The position numbers and the translations under genes are program-made. From positions 372,001 to 436,000 of the forward strand of contig CAWALL010000002.1 in NCBI GenBank assembly GCA_963782885.1: a stretch of DNA of 64,000 nt. Direction: 5' to 3'. This DNA is from DATAOG01 sp963782885 (GTDB taxonomy: Bacteria; Pseudomonadota; Alphaproteobacteria; Geminicoccales; Geminicoccaceae). The notes below the pieces were generated by a model. That model ran no database searches. It was not told the origin of the DNA and saw nothing but the letters and a program-made list of their open reading frames with translations. This document shows positions 41,052 through 49,345 of this stretch, one piece after another; the first letter of the stretch is position 1, and the number at the start of each line of letters is the position of its first letter.

Positions 41052-43998
41052 TGCCGGCCCCCCTGATAGACGGTGAACTCAGGCTCCTCCTCGCGATCCG
41101 ACCTGCCAAACGCGTCCCGGCGCAGCGCATAGCACTGCACGTGCCCAACCTTCGGCACGTAGCGGACCGCCAGCCGCTCACGGCCGCGGGTGGCGATCAG
41201 CCCGCGTTTGTCGAGGATCCGAGCGATCTCCTGCTCCTTCAGGGTGCTGCCCGCGGCTTCGCGGATGCGCCGCGTCGGCACATAGACGGCATCATCGTCG
41301 TACCAGCCGACGGACTCGCGATTGTTGACTCGGGCGCTTCCGAAGCAGTCGATCCCAGGGTTGGTGGGCTTGATGGTCACGCCCCACCGCTCTGCGATCC
41401 AGGTGCGCAGAGTGGCCACGACCTGAGCGGGCGGGTCGAGCGCGAGCGCGTCGGATGATGCGCCGAACCGTTGCCAGCCCCACTGCACCGCTTCCGCAAC
41501 CTTGGTCTCTGCCGGCATCAACCGGAACTCCTTAGCCAGCTCGCCCGCCGTGAGCAGGAGCCCGAATGGGCTCGCCGCTCGGATCCCGGCGCTGTCAACC
41601 CCCTCGCCGGCAATCTTGTGGGCGGCCTTGAGGACGATCTGACGGAGAGGCTCGGGGTTGCGGTGATAGGCGTGCGCCACCATGCCCTGGGCGAATGCCG
41701 GCCCGGCGTGGCCGAAGTGCTCGTCGATGGCAGCGATGGCATCGAGGGTGGTCTGGGGCACCGAGCGGTTGACCTCGGTGACATCGACGTCCGGGAGCGC
41801 ACCGCCATGCCGGCGAGCCAGTTCCCGCCCTCGCCGCGGACCTTCTCCTCGAGCGAGCACTCGCCGCTCAGAATGGCGAAGGTAGCCCAGCTGTACCGTT
41901 GCCGCGCCGTTGCGTTCGAGGTCAGCCGCGCTTTACCCAAGCCGCTGGCGACCGAATAGATCAACCGCCCAAGCGTCTGACCGTCGATGTGGGCCATCTC
42001 GTCCAGCGCCAGGACCGTGCCGGTGCTGGCCTGAGCAAGGCCCTCAACGGCGTTCTCGGTGGTGCGCAGCGACTGCAGCAGGCCGACGCCGACGCGCGGC
42101 GAGGTCCAGGCCGAGACGGCCAGCTTCTGAGCCAGCGTCTTACCCGAGGTCGATAGCCCGCTCAGGTTGATTCCGCAGGTGTCGATGCCGATCAGCGCCA
42201 GGATCGGACCGGCGAAGCCCGCGGCGGCGCCCAGGATCCAGTGCGGGCAGTTGGTGGTGAGCACCGCGGCCGCGACTGCCGAGCGCCAGCCGTCGAGACT
42301 CCCCCTTCTCGCGCAGCCCGGGGGTCGCGCTGCCGCGGCTAGCTCGAGAGTGCACCCGCTAGGAGCGGCGAGCACATCGCCGGCCGGCGTGACGAACACA
42401 GGGTCGCTGAGCTCGGGGATCGAATGCCAGCCGGGACGCGACACCAGGATGATCTCGCGCGATGGGTTGGCAGCCTTGAGCGCTTGAACGGCGACTGCCT
42501 CCCCGTCGGCCTCGGTACGTAGGCCGGCGGCGAATAGCTGTGCACGGATCTCGGCAGCGCCCATCCGCGGCAGGGCGGCGCGATCGAACTCGACCGCACG
42601 CGGCCGGCCATTCATATCCTGCACCGTCATGCGGAGGCCGTAGGCATCGGCCTGGTCGGCATGGCGGACCCGGGCCGGGACGCCGAACGGCGTCGCCACC
42701 GGCAGCCAGACGTCCTCTCCTTGTTTGTCCTTGCCGGCGTATTTGTGGACCAGGATCCGGCCCGAGCGCGTCTGCTGGTAGGCCAGCGTCATGCTTTCCA
42801 TGACCGGCAGGGGGTAGGTGCGCTCGATCTCGGCGAGCTGAGCGGTGCTCTCCGCATGGCGCTTGGCGGCGTCGATTTCCTCCTGGGTCGGGGTGAACTC
42901 TTCCGCGCCTTCGAGCCCGGCACGGACGGTTTCGATGCCGTCACGGCGCAGCACATCGAGCCAGTCGACGTCCTCCCCATCGCTGCCAGGCAGGGCGATC
43001 CCAATCTCGACGCGCTCGTGATGAGCGAGGGCGAAAGTGCGCGCTGCGCGCTCGCCTGCCTTGAACCCGCGATCTTCGGCTGGTCCGTCTTCGTCCCGGT
43101 CGGCTGCAATGGTGATCCGGCGGGTGACCGGCCAGGGCTGGAATAACCTGACGCCCGTGGTCGACAGGGCCGCGGCGACCACTATGTCGCCAGCCTCGAT
43201 CTCGGCCTGTCGAGCCAGGGCGAGAGCCGCCGCAGTCTCGATCCCTTCGCACAGGATGACGCGTGGTGCCCTAGTCGGATCGCCCCAGAGCACAACGCAC
43301 CCGTCGGCGCTCTGACCCGGCCTCAGGGTGGCCGACTTCTTCGGATCGCGTGGATAGCCGTTGGTCCTGCGACCGAGATCGGCCTTGCCGGCCCCGTTGG
43401 GCTGAACATAGATTCGGTGCGCGTGGCGGCGCCCGTCCGGCGAGAGCGTGCCGAACACCGCGCATGGATAGTGCCCCACCAGCTTCGGTTCCCTGCTCCC
43501 CTTCGTTGGCGGGTCGTAGTAAGCGAGCGAGCGCAAGCCCATGACTGGTGTGGAGGGCATCGGCACCTGGTCCGGGGCCACATCGAGGCGATAAGCGAGG
43601 TAGCTCCGCACCAAGCCTTCGTCGCGCTGATCTCTCGGCGGTTGGAGCAGGCTGGCTGCATCCATCCGCTGGCGACGCTCACCGTCTCTGACCTTGACCA
43701 GATCCGGACGGCCGAGGATCTCGGCCACACGCAGCTTTGCCGCTTCGAAGTCGATGTTTTCGCAGCGCATCACCACGTCAAAGATCGATTGCGAGCGCTC
43801 AGTGCAGGTGCAGTGCGCTTTCCGCTTTCTGTTGTCCCAGCGCCAGGAAGGATTAGCGTCGGCGTGGTCCGGGTAGGGGCACTTGATGTGACCTGAGCCG
43901 CCGTCCCACGGAATCCTCAGCGCCTCGAGCACCTCCCGCTCGCGGCCTCCAACGGCCTCTTCAATCTCTTTCGTCGGCACGTAGCGGTCCGAGGTCAT
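41048..43998 (-). pseudogene. Phage toprim primase / DUF927 helicase, single frameshift near 41797
   Basis: Start ATG 43998 (MTSDRYVPTKEIEEAVGGRE). A CHC2-like zinc motif (HIKCPYPDHADANPSWRWDN, CTCTERS) is followed by a toprim domain (VILCEGIETAAALALARQ, ITIAADRDEDGP). The DUF927 ATPase has NLSGLSTSGKTLAQKLAVSA and VLALDEMAHID. Near 41797 the frame breaks after GGNWLAGMAVR; sense resumes one frame over with PDVDVTEVNRSVPQTTLDAI and runs to 41048. One missing base explains it. Without the lesion the protein is about 983 residues. As sequenced, the DUF927 end and C-terminus are lost. Confidence 0.83.
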
Positions 43999-44351
43999 GG
44001 ACGCAGGCCTCGAGAGCGCTGGTCGACCGAGAAGCGGCTCAGGACCTGTTTGATCGATCGAGCCGGAGCTCGGGCAACCGCCCAGTACGAGTAGTCGCCA
44101 TTGCCATGGCGTTCCTGAAGCAGATGCAGCTTGCCCCCGGCAGCGAGCGCCAAAGCCTGGTCGGCGACCGCGGCCAGCTTCCGCCGCTCTGCATCGTTGA
44201 GCGAGCTCATGCCCTTGATCCGATCGAGCGCTAGAAAGCCACGGTGATACTCGATCCGGTCGCCAGGCTTGGCGCAGGCGAGCCAGCCGCGAAACGTGGT
44301 GAGCAAGAGCGGCATGCCGCCCTGTGGTCGGCTCAGTTGTGCGAACGTCAT
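43995..44351 (-). CDS. Phage early hypothetical protein
   Basis: 118 residues from ATG 44351 (MTFAQLSRPQGGMPLLLTTF). GWLACAKPGDRIEYHRGFLA then LNDAERRKLAAVADQALALA and HLLQERHGNGDYSYWAVARA form a compact winged-helix-like sequence seen in alphaproteobacterial phages next to primases. It overlaps the primase start by 4 bases (ATGA). Function unknown; DNA binding is plausible. Confidence 0.72.
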   Translation of the reverse strand: MTFAQLSRPQGGMPLLLTTFRGWLACAKPGDRIEYHRGFLALDRIKGMSSLNDAERRKLAAVADQALALAAGGKLHLLQERHGNGDYSYWAVARAPARSIKQVLSRFSVDQRSRGLRP

Positions 44352-44422
44352 GCTGATCTTCGGGTGGCAAGGAGTGTTGATCATTCTGTTGTAGCAGATT
44401 CGATCTTGAGCGTGAAGTAACC

Positions 44423-44437
44423 ACGCCACATTGGCGT
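44423..44437. promoter_or_regulatory. Perfect palindrome ACGCCACATTGGCGT, candidate operator
   Basis: A 6-bp perfect dyad with a 3-base centre lies in the 178-bp, AT-rich spacer between the AlpA-like HTH gene and the early operon. Both genes are on the minus strand, so the site sits upstream of 43995-44351. It is a candidate operator for the HTH protein at 44530 or the XRE repressor at 47950. I found no second copy by eye. Confidence 0.4.
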
Positions 44438-44529
44438 AGTAACGAGAAAACAAAGTAGCTATTGAGTACTGGCGCGAAGCGCAGAGCGTCACGGCATACT
44501 TGAGCGAAAACCTGCGCATCCGACGCGCC

Positions 44530-44745
44530 TCATCCGCCCTGAGAACCGGGCTTCCGGGTCCGCGGCGTGATCTGCCGAAGCTGCTCGATCTCGTACGCTT
44601 CGACGTCCTCAAGGCGATAGGCCACGCGGCCGCCGAGCTTCATGAAGCGGGGCCCCTGACCGAGCCAACGCCAGCGCTCCAACGTGCGCGGGCTGACTTT
44701 CCAGCGACGCGACAGCTCGATCTGGTTCAAATGCCCGACTGGCAT
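44530..44745 (-). CDS. AlpA/excisionase-type helix-turn-helix protein
   Basis: 71 residues (MPVGHLNQIELSRRWKVSPR). The MerR-like HTH reads LSRRWKVSPRTLERWRWLGQ then GPRFMKLGGRVAYRLEDVEA, the usual AlpA/HTH_17 motif. Such proteins act as excisionases or early activators in prophages. It sits between the early operon and the QueC-like gene, and it probably controls the operon starting at 44351. Confidence 0.85.
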   Translation of the reverse strand: MPVGHLNQIELSRRWKVSPRTLERWRWLGQGPRFMKLGGRVAYRLEDVEAYEIEQLRQITPRTRKPGSQGG

Positions 44746-44947
44746 TGGTCACTCCGTTGATGTGCCTTGCGCTTCATCCAGTCGCGCCGGGGCGGCTGGA
44801 TATGCTGGCATTCTCAACGGATTACGGCTCAGCCGATATGATCAGGGCTGATCTTTCTTGTGACGTGCACGCGCGAAGAGGCCGGAGATTCCGGGGCTCT
44901 GCAGGCGGGACGCGTGACGTTCAGCGCATCGAGCTGTGACGTCCGGT

Positions 44948-46810
44948 TCAGACGCGCGACGGCAGCGAGCGGTCGGTCCTGATGTCGGCCAGCGCTACCT
45001 CTTTCAGTTCCGGATTCAAGCGATAGCCGGCGCGTTCCTTTGTCTCGATGAAGGTGTCCTGGTCGAGAGGAATCCCGAGGCTGACAGCCAGCGGCTCGAG
45101 CGCTTCCCGAAGCCGCCGCAGTTGCTGACGCATGGATTGATCACTGATTCGGAGGTGCTCCGCCAAGCTCGTCGCCGGCAGGAACAGAACTTCCGTGTCC
45201 TCCGCCTTGGACTTTCGAAAGTTTTCGATTAGCGCTTCGACGACCCGGAAGTTCGCGCCGTCGAGAGTGTGGCCTCCGCGGAACAATACGCGCTTTCCGC
45301 CTCCGTCGATCGCGAACTCGAGGACGGGAGCACTCAGCCGGTCAATAAATGCCTTGGTCTGCGCGTCGTAATCGGATGCAGGAGCCGCCTCCACATGCCC
45401 GCGGCTCAAGCAAATCGCCAGGAGAGACCCAGCCGGCAGCTCGTTCCGGTAAAGGACCCGAGCGTGCTTCGCGACGGCATCGGAAATCACCGCTTCGACT
45501 GCCCGCGCGTGTCGTTGAAAGAGATCGTAAACCCGATCTCCAGCCTCGTCAGGAGACAGGTCAGCGAATTTGTCGAGCGCCGAAACGACCTCAGGGAAGT
45601 CCACCAGGAACCGCTCGTTCGGGGTTGCCCCCACTTTTTGGAAGAATGACACATAGATCAGCGCCATGCGCATGTCGCCATCGGCGCTGCGGTCAGCAAG
45701 CAGCAGGTCGCGCATATAGTTTTCTGCGGGGTCATGCTCGTCCATTCCGGCCGCCAGGACGGCAAAGCGGCGGTCGATGCACTGCGAGCAGACGCCACAG
45801 TGCTTCTGCTTCTTGGTCCAGATTCGCGGCCTCGTACAGCTGTTCGTCATCGACAGCAAGTCCGCCATGCCGACGTCTCGAATCTTAAGGGTGACCTCTT
45901 TTTTCGTCAGCCACTGGAGCGGGTTGCTGATCTGAATCCGGCGGTCCAGCAGCGTTGAAAACAACGCCTCCAGACCTCGCAGTACCTTTGGGTGCGTAGT
46001 GCGGCTGGCCCGTCCCCCGACCACATCGCCTGCCAGCGGCGGATTGATGCTGACGACCCCATTTTCATAGAAGCTGAAGCTGTCCTTCCCCGACATCCTT
46101 GCGATGACGAGGCCGAGGCTCGCGAAGAGGAACGAGCGTGTCCGCTGGGTAAACTCCCTCGCCGTCACCCCTTGGTTGGTCACCCACACCGGGATGTAGG
46201 AGACGTTCCGGTCGAAGCCGCGCTGCTTCAGACCGTTGATGAGGCCTGCTTGGACACTCCGGGCGTTGCCGGAGGCATAGTGCCCCACGAAAGTAATCGA
46301 CTTCCCCGAGGCCACGATGTCATTCACGGATCCCGCGAAAGAATCGACCCCGCCAGAAAACAGAGCGATCTCGTCGTGCTCCATCGAGGCGTGGATGAGA
46401 TCTGGGAAATACAGCTCCTTCGGTTGAGCTAGAGCATCTGCCTTGAAAAAATCGAACTCGTAGCTATCGTCTGACAGGAAGCCGAGCGTCTCCGCCAGAA
46501 GCTCCTGAACATCGGCATCCTGCCACGCCTCTGGATGCCGAACCGGGATTGAGAAGTGCAGACTGCGACGCCAATTTTCTCCGAAGTTCGTCAGCTTGTC
46601 CGAACCCCTGACAAGACGCTGATCTGCGCAATAGATGTAGGCCGCCACCTCCAATAGGTCGATTAACAGGTCCGGCACGTTGCCCAGCATCTTGCGCGTA
46701 ATGTAGTCGATGCGCAGGTTGACGTTCTTAGACTCGCCCTGAACGTTCATGGCCATGGCGCCGGGGGCGGAGGGGCGCGATACCCCGCATTCGATCTGGA
46801 AGCGCTTCAC
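44948..46810 (-). CDS. QueC-like protein with C-terminal winged helix (QatC-like)
   Basis: 620 residues from GTG 46810, overlapping the partner's stop (GTGA). The PP-loop ATP site SGGVDS is at residues 152-157. A QueC-type zinc site uses Cys325, Cys338, Cys341 and Cys344 (HCGVCSQCIDRRFAVLAAG). QueC proper is about 230 residues; here a 130-residue N-terminal domain precedes it and a C-terminal region follows, ending in a winged helix (ATSLAEHLRISDQSMRQQLR, ETKERAGYRLNPELKEVALA). No queuosine genes are nearby. CSQCIDRR and the domain layout point to the QatC group used in anti-phage defence rather than tRNA modification. The catalytic product is unknown. Confidence 0.82.
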   Translation of the reverse strand: MKRFQIECGVSRPSAPGAMAMNVQGESKNVNLRIDYITRKMLGNVPDLLIDLLEVAAYIYCADQRLVRGSDKLTNFGENWRRSLHFSIPVRHPEAWQDADVQELLAETLGFLSDDSYEFDFFKADALAQPKELYFPDLIHASMEHDEIALFSGGVDSFAGSVNDIVASGKSITFVGHYASGNARSVQAGLINGLKQRGFDRNVSYIPVWVTNQGVTAREFTQRTRSFLFASLGLVIARMSGKDSFSFYENGVVSINPPLAGDVVGGRASRTTHPKVLRGLEALFSTLLDRRIQISNPLQWLTKKEVTLKIRDVGMADLLSMTNSCTRPRIWTKKQKHCGVCSQCIDRRFAVLAAGMDEHDPAENYMRDLLLADRSADGDMRMALIYVSFFQKVGATPNERFLVDFPEVVSALDKFADLSPDEAGDRVYDLFQRHARAVEAVISDAVAKHARVLYRNELPAGSLLAICLSRGHVEAAPASDYDAQTKAFIDRLSAPVLEFAIDGGGKRVLFRGGHTLDGANFRVVEALIENFRKSKAEDTEVLFLPATSLAEHLRISDQSMRQQLRRLREALEPLAVSLGIPLDQDTFIETKERAGYRLNPELKEVALADIRTDRSLPSRV

Positions 46811-47595
46811 GATGCCCTCTTTCTCTGGTCGAGTTCGAGCCTGATCTTCTCGACCGTGTGGGCGGAGAAGCGGCGCACGTCGTCCCTGGTTATCTGCTTG
46901 CCATCCTTATAGTGGTTTTTCCCCAGCCAATCCTTGGCGAAGGCGCGCATGATGAGAGCCGATTCGGCACAGTGTCGCCGGATCGCCTCATTGAAGGTTC
47001 GAAGATCGTTCACCGACTTCGCGACCCGATCGGTGCCGACCATGTGGTGGAGATTGCGATCCACGTAGTAGTGGATCACCCGCTCGACGAAACCCGAATA
47101 GAAGCGGTGGGCCATGGACGCAAACTGTTCCGTGCCCTTCAGCGCCGCCACCGATACCCGCACATCTTCCGCCCTGGGAGGCCACAGGCTGGGCAGCCGA
47201 TCTCGAATGGCTTCGCCGAAGGCCGACAGTCCGGCGCGGCGTGCGATTTCCCCGAGATCGGTAATGCCGGCATCTGACCGCCGCTGGACCTTCTCCAGGG
47301 CTCTGTCATAGGCAACCAGCATTTCCGTCAGTGACACTGGCGCTGCCCCGGATATTCCAAGCTCCCTCAATTCCTTGAGAAAGTCAGCCGATCCTGCCCC
47401 TTGCGGGATCCTGACAAGGAGCCACAGGGCCTCGATGAACACGGGATCCTTAAGGGCACGCTTCAGCGCGTCCTGACCGACCTCGGTGACTTGATCGACC
47501 AGGTCCCCGGTTGGCGTGCCGCCTGTCACCAGATACCTGACGATCTCAGGCAACAGGCGATGAGCTGGAAGTTCTCCGAGCCGCTGATGCCCCAT
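46807..47595 (-). CDS. Partner of the QueC-like protein, N-terminus Met-Gly (QatB-position protein)
   Basis: 262 residues. ATG 47595 is the first possible start, because an in-frame TAG lies four codons upstream, so the protein begins MGHQRLGELPAHRLLPEIVR. It is largely helical (AHRFYSGFVERVIHYYVDRN, CAESALIMRAFAKDWLGKNH), with no enzyme motif I recognise. It is coupled to the QueC-like gene by a 4-base overlap. The N-terminal glycine left after Met removal is notable, since QatB also begins Met-Gly. I do not see clear QatB sequence similarity; homology is possible but unproven. Confidence 0.7.
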   Translation of the reverse strand: MGHQRLGELPAHRLLPEIVRYLVTGGTPTGDLVDQVTEVGQDALKRALKDPVFIEALWLLVRIPQGAGSADFLKELRELGISGAAPVSLTEMLVAYDRALEKVQRRSDAGITDLGEIARRAGLSAFGEAIRDRLPSLWPPRAEDVRVSVAALKGTEQFASMAHRFYSGFVERVIHYYVDRNLHHMVGTDRVAKSVNDLRTFNEAIRRHCAESALIMRAFAKDWLGKNHYKDGKQITRDDVRRFSAHTVEKIRLELDQRKRAS

Positions 47596-47949
47596 GCGTC
47601 CGGCCTACCTGCAGCTGGGCCGCCCACGACCCGCGCCCAGCAAGTGGCAGCCAGCTACCCCGCGGTCTCGGAGCGACTGCACCGCCGGGCGCGGGAGGCG
47701 CTTTCGGCAGGGCGCGCGCACGCGCGGACCCCAACGACTACGCCTGAGTCTCCGACTTGCGCGGTGGAGACGTTGGCAGCGGATATTCTGCGAAATCCGC
47801 CATCGCCATCTCCCCCGCATTTCGCTAAAATGCACAGGATGTTCCACTTGTCGAACGCAGCGTGCCGCAGTTATCTGAGGTCGCTCGCTTAATGCAAGTG
47901 AGGAATCGCATGAGATGACGGGCTGGTCCTGCCCGCGGAAGGAGGGCGC
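47596..47949. other. Divergent regulatory region between defence pair and XRE repressor
   Basis: 354 bases. The half next to the XRE gene is AT-richer and holds a good plus-strand promoter (47848-47876) and a possible minus-strand one overlapping it (TTGCAT, 17 bases, ATAACT on the other strand, about 47871-47898). CCACTTG near 47845 and CAAGTGAGG near 47896 form an inverted pair that could be an operator. The half near 47600-47780 is GC-rich with no recognised gene. Confidence 0.5.
47848..47876 (+). promoter_or_regulatory. Candidate sigma-70 promoter for the XRE repressor operon
   Basis: TTGTCG at 47848-47853 and TTATCT at 47871-47876 are separated by 17 bases, close to the housekeeping consensus. 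Transcription would start near 47883 and leave a 67-base leader ending in GGAAGGAGGGCGC before ATG 47950. Confidence 0.55.
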
Positions 47950-48276
47950 ATGGCCTCAGATCTCGGCTGCAAAATCAAAAGCCTGCGTCAATCCAAGAGG
48001 ATGACGCTCGACCAGCTGGCCGAGATTGCCCGGTCGAGCAAGAGCTACATCTGGGCTTTGGAGAACCGCGAGGTCCCGCCACAGCCGTCAGCGGACAAGA
48101 TCTTCGCTATCGCCGCGGCGCTCGGCGTGACGCCCGAGTTCCTTCTCACGGACCGGCAGGCCGAGCCCGACGATGCTGTCGTCGACGAGGCTTTCTACCG
48201 CAGGTACAAGCAAATGCCGCCCGAGACCAAGCTCCGGCTGCGGCAGATCCTCAACGCCTGGGACGACCAGCCGTGA
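47950..48276 (+). CDS. XRE-family transcriptional repressor
   Basis: 108 residues. The HTH is IKSLRQSKRMTLDQLAEIAR with SSKSYIWALENREVPPQPSA, followed by KIFAIAAALGVTPEFLLTD. A short C-terminal helix (YRRYKQMPPETKLRLRQILN) replaces a protease domain, so it is not a LexA-type repressor. A very strong AAGGAGG site precedes ATG 47950. It is divergent from the QueC-like pair and is the best candidate for its regulator and for the prophage repressor. Confidence 0.88.
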   Translation: MASDLGCKIKSLRQSKRMTLDQLAEIARSSKSYIWALENREVPPQPSADKIFAIAAALGVTPEFLLTDRQAEPDDAVVDEAFYRRYKQMPPETKLRLRQILNAWDDQP

Positions 48277-48755
48277 GGCTGGCGATCACGGCGACAGCCG
48301 CTCTTGGTGTCCTGGTCTTTCTGGCGCTCCCCCGCGCCGCCCATGCCGATCTGATCGGCGTCGCCACAGTCATCGACGCCGACACGATCGAGATCCACGG
48401 CCAGCGCATCCGGCTGTACGGCATCGACGCGCCCGAGAGCAGGCAGACCTGCCTCGATGCAGCTGGTCGCAAATGGCGCTGCGGCCAGCGAGCGGCGCTC
48501 GTCCTGCAGGATCTGATCGGGCAGCGCACAGTTCGCTGCGACGAGCGCGATGTCGACCGCTACGGACGGATCGTGGGCCGGTGCGTCGTTGGCGACATCG
48601 ATGTCAACGAATGGCTCGTATCCCAGGGCCTGGCGCTGGCCTACCGGCACTATTCGATGGAGTACGTCGCTGCCGAGGACGAGGCGCGAGCAGCCGGCCG
48701 CGGCATGTGGGCGGGCACATTCGAGCCACCCTGGGAGTGGCGGCATCGACAGTGA
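48273..48755 (+). CDS. Secreted thermonuclease-like (SNase) protein
   Basis: 160 residues from GTG 48273, overlapping the repressor stop (GTGA). Residues 1-25 form a signal peptide (LAITATAALGVLVFLALPRA). The SNase fold shows as TVIDADTIEIHGQRIRLYGI DAPE in two pieces, then ERDVDRYGRIVGRCVVGDID and VNEWLVSQGLALAYRHYSME. Catalytic Arg and acidic residues of the family are present (RLYGIDAPE, DRYGR). It would cut nucleic acid in the periplasm; in a prophage this could block incoming DNA. Common in alphaproteobacterial accessory regions. Confidence 0.88.
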   Translation: MRLAITATAALGVLVFLALPRAAHADLIGVATVIDADTIEIHGQRIRLYGIDAPESRQTCLDAAGRKWRCGQRAALVLQDLIGQRTVRCDERDVDRYGRIVGRCVVGDIDVNEWLVSQGLALAYRHYSMEYVAAEDEARAAGRGMWAGTFEPPWEWRHRQ

Positions 48756-48826
48756 CCGTTGGATCGGAACGATTTGTTAACCTTCAACCGTTAGTCTGTT
48801 GATCCGGCCAGCAGGGAGGACCAGCA

Positions 48827-49054
48827 GTGGATAGCCAGCCCATCATCGATCTCGGTCGCGCCGCCGAGCTCGCGCTCAGCCGGATGCTGCAGGCCGGCCG
48901 TGTCATCGGCCGCGACAGCGTTGGCCGGAGGGTCGTCGAGGTGCCGGTCGATGACTGGATCGTCGACTGGTTCAGCCCGCCGCGGCGGCGCCGCTCGAAG
49001 CGAGTAGCTCAAGCCTCGGCCGGAGCCACGCCGGACCACTCATCGAGCCGCTGA
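48827..49054 (+). CDS. Small uncharacterised protein
   Basis: 75 residues from GTG 48827 after GGAGGACCAGCA. MDSQPIIDLGRAAELALSRM, RVIGRDSVGRRVVEVPVDDW and a basic tail PPRRRRSKRVAQ. The ribosome site and composition up to residue 60 look genuine; the tail overlaps a minus-strand coding remnant. No family recognised. Confidence 0.5.
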   Translation: MDSQPIIDLGRAAELALSRMLQAGRVIGRDSVGRRVVEVPVDDWIVDWFSPPRRRRSKRVAQASAGATPDHSSSR

Positions 49055-49253
49055 TCGTTCCGGAGGCGCATGCGCTGCCATTCGACGCCGGCGTAGATCT
49101 CGTCGAGCAGGCGCCCCCATCACCTGGTCGATCCACCGACAGCGTTGCCACCGCCTCGCGCACGAACCGGTCGTTGACCGGACGCGAAGGCTTTCGTAGA
49201 GCCCGGCGAGACTCGCGGGCCTGTCGGTCGTAAGCTGCTATGGGATCGCTCAT
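49009..49253 (-). pseudogene. Small prophage protein with a frameshift in a G run
   Basis: From ATG 49253 the minus strand reads MSDPIAAYDRQARESRRALR then RFVREAVATLSVDRPGDG. The sense continues one frame over as GRLLDEIYAGVEWQRMRLRN then DQRLDEWSGVAPAEA, ending at TGA 49009-49011. One G missing from the run near 49119-49123 (plus strand C run) accounts for the break. The rebuilt protein has about 82 residues and resembles small phage hypotheticals. It converges with the plus-strand gene ending at 49054. Confidence 0.6.
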
Positions 49254-49345
49254 AGCTGGCAAGGCGCCAATCTTGACCTCCACCACCCCGCGCGTCTGGC
49301 GAGCAACGACCAGCAATGATACCGTGCTGGTGGAGGAGAACCAGG

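Noticed and set aside
44829..44851. Terminator after the QueC-like gene (TCAGCC...GGCTGA)
   Set aside because: Short stem and no T-run in the direction of transcription.
44948..47595. Complete four-gene Qat system
   Set aside because: No KAP-type ATPase (QatA) or TatD nuclease (QatD) lies within the window beside the pair; only a QueC-like protein and a partner are present.
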